The position numbers were made by a program, and so were the translations under genes. Below are positions 1-6,591 of a stretch of DNA of 10,723 nucleotides, in pieces. The notes under the pieces are model-generated. The model ran no database searches. It was not told the origin of the DNA and was given only the letters and a program-made list of their open reading frames with translations. Numbering within the stretch: position 1 is the first letter of the stretch; every line of letters begins with the position of its first letter. This DNA is from Paracoccaceae bacterium (GTDB taxonomy: Bacteria > Pseudomonadota > Alphaproteobacteria > Rhodobacterales > Rhodobacteraceae). The stretch spans positions 1 through 10,723 of the forward strand of contig CABZJG010000048.1 of assembly GCA_902525995.1 (NCBI GenBank). The letters run 5' to 3'.

Positions 1-2
1 AT

Positions 3-734
3 CGTTTGGGAGGTGGGGACAAAGAGCCTGTCCGGTTTAGCGTTGGTCTCAAGAGGTGTGAAATTGTTGTACTTCTTCCGCGCGGAGAGACAAAGCTTAA
101 GATTGATCAAAGAACTGTCAGGTCTGGCCAATCCCCTGCGAATGTTAGGATCGAACGTAGAACTGGAGCAGCCTCGGAGTTGAAGGGGAAAGGCGAATTA
201 GGTGTAGGGCCTTCGGGAGCGACCGGAAATGCAAGTATGGCGGCATCTGCTGAGCGTACGAGGTCTCTATCAGCGACTACAGATGATGTAGTACCCGTAT
301 TGCTGGGAACTCGCAGCCGGACAAAGGAGAATGATCAATCTTGGAGGGTGACACGGACGGATGGCGTGGAAATCCTGCAGGGAATGCTTTGGAATGCCAA
401 CGAAGACGGAGCTATGTTTCAGTTAATCGATGGACGGGCTAAGGAGGTTCGAGACCGTGAATATAGAACCGGCTTGCATGCAACTGCAACGGTAGAAGTG
501 AGATGCAAACGAGAGGACTTGGAAGTCACAGGTATTATGTTGACTGATCCGAAAGAGAAAAAGCTCATGAGAAGTCTCATTAACCGAAATAAAGCGCTAA
601 AGGTTGCTGAAGCATTCATAAAGCAACAACTTAGGGATGAAGGCCTTCGCGTCGGGAATATTCACGAGGGGTTCTCGGACCTCGTAGTCAGTGACCTGTT
701 GGTAGCTTTGGTGGAAGAAAATGAATTTTCTTGA
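3..734 (+). CDS. Hypothetical protein, C-terminal part (5' end outside the window)
   Basis: I do not recognise this family. The frame is open from the first complete codon, no ribosome binding site is visible, and the earliest possible start in the window is only a TTG at position 6, so the gene probably begins upstream. About 240 residues are visible. They begin with a beta-rich stretch (residues ~10-50, counted from the TTG), followed by a low-complexity Gly/Ala/Ser/Thr linker (~60-92), a second beta-rich block containing SWRVTRTDG and ATATVEVRC (~110-180), and a charged helical tail. There is no signal peptide or membrane segment in the visible part. The 3' end overlaps the next gene by 14 bases, which suggests translational coupling and a joint function. 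Arginine is often encoded by AGA or AGG, unlike the mutL and SNF2 genes, a hint of foreign origin. No function is assigned. Confidence 0.7.
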   Translation, partial: RLGGGDKEPVRFSVGLKRCEIVVLLPRGETKLKIDQRTVRSGQSPANVRIERRTGAASELKGKGELGVGPSGATGNASMAASAERTRSLSATTDDVVPVLLGTRSRTKENDQSWRVTRTDGVEILQGMLWNANEDGAMFQLIDGRAKEVRDREYRTGLHATATVEVRCKREDLEVTGIMLTDPKEKKLMRSLINRNKALKVAEAFIKQQLRDEGLRVGNIHEGFSDLVVSDLLVALVEENEFS

Positions 735-2007
735 GAGAGTGAAAGAAATCCTTCTAGCCCCCTCTCACACCTTGGAAACTCTTGCGGCGGTAGTAGGGAT
801 GTCTCCAGAAGACTTGTTCTGTGGTGAGAGCTTCAGAGGTATTGATCTACAGGATGAGTCTGTTGAACTGTTACTGCGCCTAAATGCCGATTTTGAGGGC
901 GCAATCTTAACCCGCGCTCAGACAAACGCGTTGCGTGTGCATGGGGGAGTGAAAGCTCAGAGGAAGCGCAATGACGACCTAGCAACAATCCAATCGCTGC
1001 GGCGAGAAGCTATGGAACGGTACGTTCGAGAGACATTTGCCGTCGATCGGCGCGACGTTGCGATGGATCAACTTTGGAGGCCTTTGGAGATCGGTGCAGT
1101 AGCATTGAAAGAATGGTCTCCAGAGACCTTCGCCTACGTCGAAAATTCGCTTCGATTTATCTCTAAGGAAAGTCGATCAGTCTCACGTGATATGCGGGAG
1201 GCCATAATGAGTTTTCTCTTGAAAGTTAAGATGATGAGGCTCCCAATCTCATCTGGAGTCGTTGACGCTCTGGTGTTGGCGGGAGCGGATCTATCAACCA
1301 AAACTATCGCTCAAGTCATCGACTTCAATTACTGTACTAAAGACTTCGTTTATGGTTGGTTGAATTACGTTGGGCCAAGTGAAAAGGATCATGCGCAACC
1401 TAAAGGTTATGGGGCTTCCTATGGACAGTCTTACGGAGTTGCTAGCGTCCGTTCCGACAGACAGATAACATACTTGGAAGATGAATACTCAGAGGCCTTA
1501 AAAGTAGCTATACTCGGTCCATCTTCGCCTCCGATTGATTATTATGAGTCCATACTTGAACGCGCACGCTCTCTGAATGAGTTGCGAGGTCTTGTTGGGC
1601 TATTCACATCGCTACGCAAAGATCAGCTTGTTGTGAAACTACTTGCTCGGATCATGGCGCAGACAACAGTCTCTGAAAAAGATATTACTGATGCCGCTCT
1701 CGACGAACGGATCGACGGACGAGTTAAGGCCTCTTTCCGGTCTTTGATACTGGCATCTGGAAACCCAATTGGAAGACCTGCTCTGCTGAGAACAATTATT
1801 GAAGGCAAGGAACGTGCAAGCGGCATTGAAGTGGATTCTGTCTTAGTAGGCCTCTCGATTGAGGAGGCCATTGAATTGATGAGAGGGTTCTGGCAGGGGC
1901 TTACTACGCACCATAGATCTGTTGCATTAGATGCAATCGCTTCCAAAGCTTCCAGCGAAGAAGATAGAACTCGCGTTAAAAGACTTCGACTGGAAATGCT
2001 TGACTAG
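721..2007 (+). CDS. Hypothetical protein, 428 aa, with pentapeptide-like N-terminus
   Basis: The family is not recognised. The ATG at 721 lies inside the end of the preceding gene and is preceded by a GGTGGAAG-type ribosome binding site, so the two genes form a tight operon. Residues ~33-43 (FCGESFRGIDL) and ~56-66 (NADFEGAILTR) resemble degenerate pentapeptide motifs (F-x-G-x-x-L and A-D-F-x-G-A). The following region is rich in charged helices. A Gly/Tyr/Ser-rich stretch lies at 229-239 (GYGASYGQSYG), probably a flexible linker. Residues ~260-428 look all-helical. No catalytic motif, signal peptide or membrane segment is visible. The protein is soluble by inspection, and the helical build would suit a scaffold or binding partner of the upstream product. 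An IS3 end begins 22 bases past the stop, so this may be the last gene of its operon or the original neighbour may have been displaced. Confidence 0.8.
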   Translation: MNFLERVKEILLAPSHTLETLAAVVGMSPEDLFCGESFRGIDLQDESVELLLRLNADFEGAILTRAQTNALRVHGGVKAQRKRNDDLATIQSLRREAMERYVRETFAVDRRDVAMDQLWRPLEIGAVALKEWSPETFAYVENSLRFISKESRSVSRDMREAIMSFLLKVKMMRLPISSGVVDALVLAGADLSTKTIAQVIDFNYCTKDFVYGWLNYVGPSEKDHAQPKGYGASYGQSYGVASVRSDRQITYLEDEYSEALKVAILGPSSPPIDYYESILERARSLNELRGLVGLFTSLRKDQLVVKLLARIMAQTTVSEKDITDAALDERIDGRVKASFRSLILASGNPIGRPALLRTIIEGKERASGIEVDSVLVGLSIEEAIELMRGFWQGLTTHHRSVALDAIASKASSEEDRTRVKRLRLEMLD

Positions 2008-2028
2008 GTCTCTTCTCTAAAGGGAGAG

Positions 2029-2380
2029 TGAACCGCGCCGGGTTTGCCGGAGGCTGATTTATCTTAGTTACGCGGCCATGTCTGATCTTTCCAGAGCTGC
2101 ATAGAAGTGGACTTGTCACGGTTTAGTTCCGGACCTTTGAGAGCAATATAGCCTTGAAGGAGAAGAACGATGGCAAATGGACACAGTGATGAGTTTCGGC
2201 GAGATGCGGTGCGTATAGCTCTGACGAGTGGTTTGACACGGCGACAAGTTTCAACGGATTTGGGTGTAGGCCTTTCGACGTTGAACAAATGGATTAAGGT
2301 CTTTGGAAAGGATGCAGTTGTTTCTGGTCCTGACCAAGATTTGGCACGGGAGAATGAGCGGCTTCGTCGGGAGAACCGTC
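2029..2380 (+). mobile_element. IS3-family element remnant: left end plus front half of orfA
   Basis: TGAACCGCGCCGGGTTTGCC at 2029 begins with the TG typical of IS3-family ends and resembles left inverted repeats of IS3 elements in alphaproteobacteria. This is recognition from memory, not a search. About 140 bases later an AAGGAG ribosome binding site and an ATG (2170) open a frame whose first ~70 residues are typical IS3 OrfA. The similarity ends near 2380. The rest of orfA, all of orfB (the DDE catalytic part) and the right inverted repeat are absent, so the element cannot move by itself. The right boundary is set by loss of OrfA similarity and is accurate to perhaps 10 bases. Confidence 0.7.
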
Positions 2381-2871
2381 AGAAGCCTCACCAACAGAAG
2401 ATATCTGACGTCACAAGCAGTCCTTATACGCACGCGGCAATCTTCTTGGGCGACTGTCTAATTGCAGAGGCGAACTTTCCGCATGGCGTAGCTAAGCAAC
2501 ATGTCGAAAAAGCTATCAAGGGCGGCGGTTGCATCGCCGTGCTACGAAGCCAGCAAGGGTTCGGTGGAGACCGGCCATGCAATCTGAATGCATTTGTCGA
2601 TTCTGTTATCGCAGAGGGCAGATCCTACAACCTCATCGGTGTCGTCAACTTCGGCAAAACAACGAAGCAGGATGGAGAACTTGACTTCATTAGGCGCAAC
2701 TATGGCAAGGTGACCTCGAGCGACGAGTTTGCCAAGCAGAGCTTCTTCTGCTCGGCCTTCATTGTTGCCTGTTATTCAGTTGTCGGGGTTATAGGGCCGT
2801 CTGCTCAGGTCGCTTATGTGCCAAACATGTTTTCGCCGGGAAGTTTTCACCGTGACCCTACGTTCGGTTAG
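2170..2871 (+). CDS. Hybrid ORF: IS3 OrfA N-terminus fused to a permuted NlpC/P60 (YiiX/YebB-type) cysteine hydrolase
   Basis: One uninterrupted frame of 233 codons joins two unrelated parts. Residues 1-70 are the helix-turn-helix part of an IS3 OrfA (FRRDAVRIA, LGVGLSTLNKW) and the start of its leucine zipper (LARENERLRRENR). Residues ~80-233 look like a permuted NlpC/P60 papain-fold enzyme. SPYTHAAIFLGD supplies the likely catalytic His88, IAEA the acidic residue Glu100, and FFCSAFIVACY the nucleophile Cys194. Such enzymes cleave amide bonds in peptidoglycan, lipid or other substrates; the substrate here cannot be told. The hydrolase's own N-terminus, where family members usually carry a GD-type strand, is missing. 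The start has a good ribosome binding site (GAAGGAG, 2155-2161) supplied by the IS. The C-terminus also appears cut by an amber codon (see the next entry). It may be an expressed hybrid or a decaying pseudogene; I favour decay. Confidence 0.75.
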   Translation: MANGHSDEFRRDAVRIALTSGLTRRQVSTDLGVGLSTLNKWIKVFGKDAVVSGPDQDLARENERLRRENRQKPHQQKISDVTSSPYTHAAIFLGDCLIAEANFPHGVAKQHVEKAIKGGGCIAVLRSQQGFGGDRPCNLNAFVDSVIAEGRSYNLIGVVNFGKTTKQDGELDFIRRNYGKVTSSDEFAKQSFFCSAFIVACYSVVGVIGPSAQVAYVPNMFSPGSFHRDPTFG

Positions 2872-2976
2872 TTTCTTGGTTATCTTGTGCCTGAAGGCGA
2901 GTTTATCCCGGATGATGATCCTGTCCAAACGCAAGCTACCCTGTGGCGCGACTTGGAAGATTGTCGCTGGTGGTAG
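2872..2976 (+). pseudogene. In-frame continuation of the hydrolase after an amber stop
   Basis: After the TAG at 2869-2871 the same frame stays open for 34 codons to another TAG at 2974-2976. It reads FLGYLVPEGEFIPDDDP and then QTQATLWRDLEDCRWW. This continues smoothly from FSPGSFHRDPTFG before the stop and looks like real protein: acidic, aromatic, ending in a Trp-rich tail. The likely explanation is a point mutation that created TAG, for example from TGG, so the original hydrolase ended at about 2973. Programmed readthrough is possible but nothing visible supports it. Confidence 0.55.
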
Positions 2977-3151
2977 TGTTGTTCGTCGCAAAGTCTGCAG
3001 ACTGTACAATCGGGTGGCCCTTGCATTCGCGCCTGCAACGAATGGCAGCTCTGGGCCGTAAATTCAAAATCGTTTGCCCTGTCGTGTTGCACTTTATTTG
3101 GCTATAGAGTGTGCGAGACAATCATAAGATAAGAAGAAAGCTTGCGCATAG

Positions 3152-4180
3152 ATGGCAAAGCCTGGCACACCCACACCGCATGATGATCTGTTTCGCGCGC
3201 TTTTGTCTGACCGGCAGCGGGCCGGGGCGTTTTTGCGCGATCACCTGCCCAATGAGATTGCAGGGCAGTTGCATTCAGATCCGCCAGAGATATTGGACGG
3301 CAGTTTTATTGATGAGGCGCTGCGCTCCACGCAATCAGATGTCTTGCTTGAGGTGAAGACAAAGAGCAATGATCCTGCTTTTGTCTATGTTCTGGCCGAA
3401 CATAAAAGCACGCCTGATATTGGGCTACCGCTGCAATTGGCTGGCTATATGGTTGAAATCTGGAAGCGCTATGCAGGGGGCCGGGCAGGGAAGCTACGTG
3501 CGCTGCCACCTATTATTCCCATTGTGTGTTATCATGGCTCGGCCAATTGGACGGTGCCGGATGGGATCGCCTCGATGATTGCGGGGCAGGGATCAGAGGC
3601 GCTAAGCTTTCTTCCCGGTGAGCGCTATATATTAAGAAACCTGTCGGCATTGGATGTTGATACTCTTTCGCTTGATCCAGCCTTAAAGGCGGGCTTTATC
3701 GCAATGCGGCAAGAGGCGTTAAAGCATCTCAAAGCGCTTGCGGAAGGGCTTTCTGGCAACGAGAGATTGCAAATGCAGGTTCTTGAGTATATCTTAAGAA
3801 CCTATCCGGACCTTGACTTTGCGAGGTTGCAAGCAGAGCTGCGCAGGGCGCGTTATCTGGAACTGGAGGCGAAAGTGGGAACCATAGCTGAAACACTCAT
3901 TGCAGAAGGGGAGGCCAGAGGTGAAGCACGTGGCAAGCGGCAGGGTCTTGTTGAAGGTGAAGCCAGAGGTGAAGCCAGAGGTGAAGCTCGCGGCAAACGG
4001 CGGGGTCTTGCAGAAGGCAAAGCCATTAGTCTTATCCAGTTTCTTGAGCGTAGATTTGGCCCTCTGCCTGAGGCCTCCAAAGTAAAAATCATGGATGCAA
4101 GCGTGAGCGAGCTTGATACATGGATCGATGGGGTGTTTGATACGAAAAGCGTCGAAGCCCTTCTTGGCGATATTCACTGA
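3152..4180 (+). CDS. Rpn-family recombination-promoting nuclease / putative transposase (PF04754-like)
   Basis: The N-terminus (TPHDDLFRALLSDRQRAGAF) and the core FVYVLAEHKSTPD...LPLQLAGYM are typical of the Rpn/transposase_31 family. Its E. coli members RpnA-E are DNA endonucleases that promote RecA-independent recombination. The PD-(D/E)XK residues appear present: Asp63 in SDVLLEVKT, then Glu83 and Lys85 in AEHKS. The 342-residue length is usual. Residues ~252-289 are a run of GEAR/GKR/GLxEG units encoded by a DNA repeat; similar Gly/Glu repeats are common in this family's C-terminus. A helical tail follows (LIQFLERRFGPLPEAS). The ATG start fits the family N-terminus although its ribosome binding site (AGAAAG, 13 bases upstream) is weak. 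The gene stands alone, converging on mutL with an 88-base gap. Whether it is a selfish element or a host-serving nuclease cannot be decided here. Confidence 0.94.
   Translation: MAKPGTPTPHDDLFRALLSDRQRAGAFLRDHLPNEIAGQLHSDPPEILDGSFIDEALRSTQSDVLLEVKTKSNDPAFVYVLAEHKSTPDIGLPLQLAGYMVEIWKRYAGGRAGKLRALPPIIPIVCYHGSANWTVPDGIASMIAGQGSEALSFLPGERYILRNLSALDVDTLSLDPALKAGFIAMRQEALKHLKALAEGLSGNERLQMQVLEYILRTYPDLDFARLQAELRRARYLELEAKVGTIAETLIAEGEARGEARGKRQGLVEGEARGEARGEARGKRRGLAEGKAISLIQFLERRFGPLPEASKVKIMDASVSELDTWIDGVFDTKSVEALLGDIH
3911..4020 (+). repeat. Imperfect 60-base-period in-frame repeat with tandem 12-mers inside rpn
   Basis: Bases 3911-3960 and 3971-4020 match at 41 of 50 positions, spaced exactly 60 bases apart. 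Inside, the 12-mer GGTGAAGCCAGA occurs twice in perfect tandem (3956-3967, 3968-3979), followed by a diverged third copy (3980-3991). All periods are multiples of three, so the frame is kept and the protein shows repeated GEAR and GKR-GL-EG units. This is consistent with growth by slipped-strand replication or unequal recombination. Confidence 0.9.
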
Positions 4181-4268
4181 ACGCAATACACCCCTGTCAC
4201 TGCAATTGTGATCTGGCCTGAACACAGCCTCTCCTGTTTGAACTGAAAAGCGGCGTGTTTTTCCCCGT

Positions 4269-6110
4269 TCAGCGCCGGCCAAACAATCGCTCTATATCTG
4301 CAAGCTTCAATTCCACATAAGTCGGCCGCCCATGGTTGCATTGACCGGAATGCGGCGTCGCTTCCATCTGCCTCAATAGCGTGTTCATTTCCTCGCCCTT
4401 CAGGCGTCTGCCGGAGCGTACCGATCCATGGCAGGCCATACGGCTCAATACCGCCTCTATTTTATCGTTCACCAATTGCGTATGATCCTGATCCTTCAGC
4501 TCATCAAGAACATCCAGCACAAGCTCTTTGACATCGGTTTGACCAAGCAAAGCGGGCGTGGAGCGCACTGCTATGGAATGGGCCCCAAAACTCTCGATCA
4601 TCAAGCCCAGCTCTTCCAGTTTCTTGCTGTGCTCTAAAAGGCCTGTGCAGTCTTCTTGAGATAGCTCAATGATTTCAGGGATCAGTAAGGCTTGCCCGGC
4701 CACCCCTTCCGCCTGAAGTTGGGATTTCAGCTTTTCATAAACAAGCCGCTCATGGGCCGCATGCTGATCTACAATAACCAGCCCATCAGCCGTCTGCGCT
4801 ATAATATAGTTTTCATGTACTTGCCCGCGCGCAGCGCCAAGCGGAAACTGCTCAGCCGTATCGTGATCAGCAGGCGTATCAACCTGTTGTTCCTCAGCCG
4901 CCTCAACACGGGCAAAGACGGCTTGCGTTTGTGCGAACTGCGGGGCCTGCATCTGATAGTTTACAGCCTTTGCCTGTCCGCTTGGCCTATTGGTCTGATA
5001 GGAAAAAGAAGAGGGCCTTTTCTCAGGAAGAGCAGCCCCAAGAACGCCATCGGCAACTGTTGAAGAAGCCCTATGGCCCGCCCCGGCCAAACTATGGCGC
5101 AAAGCGGTGATGATAAGGCCGCGCAACACACCGGGGTCACGAAACCGTACTTCCGATTTCGCAGGATGGACATTCACATCCACCACCTTAGGATCGCAGT
5201 TGATAAATAAAACGGCCGCAGGGTGCCGGTCGCGTGACAGAAAATCACTATAAGCCGCCCGCAGGGCGCCTATTAAAAGTTTGTCCCGCACAGGCCGCTC
5301 ATTCACAAAAAGATACTGCATTACGCCGGCCCCACGGGAAAAAGTTGGCAAAGCGGCATATCCGCTCAGGTCAAACCCGTCGCGCTGCGCAGTCACCAGT
5401 ACTGCGTTTTGGGAAAACGCCTGCCCCAATATCCGGGCAAGGCGGTCTCGGAGCCCGTCCAGTAATGCACCCGTTTCTGCAGACACTTGCAAAAGCATAC
5501 GTGATTTATCGCCCGATACCTCATTGAGCTCAAAGCCCACATAAGGGCAGGCCATCGCCAGGCGTTTTACAACATCAACAATGCTTTGTGTTTCTGTACG
5601 CTCTGTGCGCATGAACTTAAGACGGGCCGGCGTTGCAAAAAACAGGTCCCGCAACTCAACACGTGTTCCCGAAGCAAGGGCTGCAGGCTTTATCGGAGAT
5701 ACCTCACCCCCACAGACAGATATTTCAAAAGCGTCAAAGCCCGCTGCACGGCTGGTCATCGTTAATCGGCCAACAGCGCCAAGGGACGGCAGCGCTTCAC
5801 CCCGAAACCCAAAGCTTTGAATATTAAACAGATCAGAGCCATCAATTTTAGATGTCGCATGTCGGGCCAGCGCCAGTGGAAGATCATCGGGGCTCATACC
5901 ACAGCCGTCATCCCTCACGCGGATCAATGTCTTTCCACCGCCTGCAATATCTATGATGATACGCTTTGCACGGGCATCGAGCGCATTTTCCACCAACTCC
6001 TTTACCGCTGATGCGGGCCGCTCAACCACCTCGCCGGCGGCAATGCGATTAATTGCAGCCTCATCCAGTTGACGGATCCGTGGCCTGCTGTGAGGTTGTT
6101 CGTTCATCAT
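4269..6110 (-). CDS. mutL: DNA mismatch repair protein MutL (endonuclease-type)
   Basis: MutL links mismatch recognition by MutS to strand nicking and removal. The N-terminal GHKL ATPase is complete: AAINRIAAGEVVERP, KELVENALDA (catalytic Glu38, Mg-binding Asn42), DDGCGM (67-72), HATSK (84-88) and GFRGEAL (101-107). A variable, Gln/Ala-rich linker lies at about 355-430. The C-terminal dimerisation domain carries the nicking motif DQHAAHERLVYE (from 448), which fits DQHA(X)2E(X)4E exactly, plus ACHGSVRSG (559-567) and CNHGRP (591-596). It should therefore nick DNA itself, as expected where MutH is absent. The 613-residue length is normal. Two adjacent ATGs (6110 and 6107) are possible; the AGGTAGGA ribosome binding site ends only a few bases before the first, so the second start is at least as likely. 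The gene is monocistronic here, convergent with rpn, and has IS debris upstream. Confidence 0.98.
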   Translation of the reverse strand: MMNEQPHSRPRIRQLDEAAINRIAAGEVVERPASAVKELVENALDARAKRIIIDIAGGGKTLIRVRDDGCGMSPDDLPLALARHATSKIDGSDLFNIQSFGFRGEALPSLGAVGRLTMTSRAAGFDAFEISVCGGEVSPIKPAALASGTRVELRDLFFATPARLKFMRTERTETQSIVDVVKRLAMACPYVGFELNEVSGDKSRMLLQVSAETGALLDGLRDRLARILGQAFSQNAVLVTAQRDGFDLSGYAALPTFSRGAGVMQYLFVNERPVRDKLLIGALRAAYSDFLSRDRHPAAVLFINCDPKVVDVNVHPAKSEVRFRDPGVLRGLIITALRHSLAGAGHRASSTVADGVLGAALPEKRPSSFSYQTNRPSGQAKAVNYQMQAPQFAQTQAVFARVEAAEEQQVDTPADHDTAEQFPLGAARGQVHENYIIAQTADGLVIVDQHAAHERLVYEKLKSQLQAEGVAGQALLIPEIIELSQEDCTGLLEHSKKLEELGLMIESFGAHSIAVRSTPALLGQTDVKELVLDVLDELKDQDHTQLVNDKIEAVLSRMACHGSVRSGRRLKGEEMNTLLRQMEATPHSGQCNHGRPTYVELKLADIERLFGRR

Positions 6111-6400
6111 TTCCTACCTATGAATATCTATATTTCTAACACCTATACAGTCTTTGATGCAAAACATGTCAGCCATAAATACTGAATGACATGCTCATCA
6201 TGTGTTTCTCACAGCTCCCCCTCTTGCTCTTTTCGTTTTTGCTTTTGATCAAGACCGATGAGAGATCCGACAAGGTTTAGTCTTCCGGCTTTGTGCTGCC
6301 GTGTCATAGCGCGCAGCATACCGCCGGGGTTTCGCACGGGATTTGAGCTTCGCGTCATGTTTGCATCAATAATCAACAGGCAAATGGCTGTTGTCAGATC
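6111..6400. other. Intergenic region upstream of mutL
   Basis: I see no convincing gene in these 290 bases. A 64-codon plus-strand frame (6258-6452) has no ribosome binding site or recognisable content and runs into the inverted-repeat element. The mutL promoter should lie here reading leftwards, but I find no clean -35/-10 pair. The only structure seen is a 7-base inverted repeat described separately. Confidence 0.5.
6165..6193. promoter_or_regulatory. Inverted repeat CATGTCA-N15-TGACATG upstream of mutL
   Basis: CATGTCA at 6165-6171 and TGACATG at 6187-6193 are perfect inverted 7-mers separated by 15 bases, centred about 70 bases upstream of the mutL start. The shape would suit a dimeric regulator's operator or a small hairpin in the mutL leader. 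A 7-mer pair can also occur by chance, and no regulator is identified. Confidence 0.25.
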
Positions 6401-6591
6401 GGTTCTGTCGCAAATATTTTTTAGGAAGAATTTTGTTCCACAAAAACCCTAATTTCAAAAGGCTTTCGGCGTGCGTTGCCTTTTTTCCCCTTAAAATAGT
6501 CATCAGACTAACGGAAACAGTTGCTTAGAATGATGGATGCAAGAACAAAATTCTTGTTTTCGGGGGTCATTTTAAAATTTGCGACAGAACC
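6401..6591. mobile_element. 191-bp element with IS6-family-like terminal inverted repeats (MITE or deletion remnant)
   Basis: GGTTCTGTCGCAAAT at 6401-6415 and its exact reverse complement ATTTGCGACAGAACC at 6577-6591 form perfect 15-base terminal inverted repeats. The sequence closely resembles IS6/IS26-family ends (IS257: GGTTCTGTTGCAAA; IS26: GGCACTGTTGCAAA, from memory). A second perfect inverted pair lies inside: AGAATTTTGTTC (6427-6438) and GAACAAAATTCT (6543-6554). No transposase frame is present. The 8-base flanks (GTCAGATC on the left, AGGCCGCG on the right) do not match, so there is no target duplication. It is either a non-autonomous miniature element or an internally deleted IS6-type copy. 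Confidence 0.65.

Noticed and set aside
2010..2028. Possible hairpin (CTCTTCT...GGGAGAG) after the 428-aa gene, considered as a terminator
   Set aside because: The stem relies on G-T pairs and no T run follows.
2816..3061. 81-codon plus-strand frame after the hydrolase
   Set aside because: It overlaps the end of the hydrolase and its in-frame continuation in another frame, and its composition does not look like a protein family.
4181..4268. Bidirectional terminator between convergent rpn and mutL
   Set aside because: I could not find a stable stem followed by a T run on either strand; the only short complementary arms have large loops.
3794..4282. 162-codon minus-strand frame overlapping rpn and the end of mutL
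   Set aside because: It is antisense to the well-supported rpn gene. Its repeats are just the complement of the rpn repeat and it has no recognisable family content.
4692..5544. Several plus-strand frames of 87-123 codons
   Set aside because: All lie inside mutL on the opposite strand and have no ribosome binding sites or recognisable motifs.
6258..6452. 64-codon plus-strand frame between mutL and the IS debris
   Set aside because: It has no ribosome binding site, runs across the IS6-like left repeat, and contains nothing recognisable.
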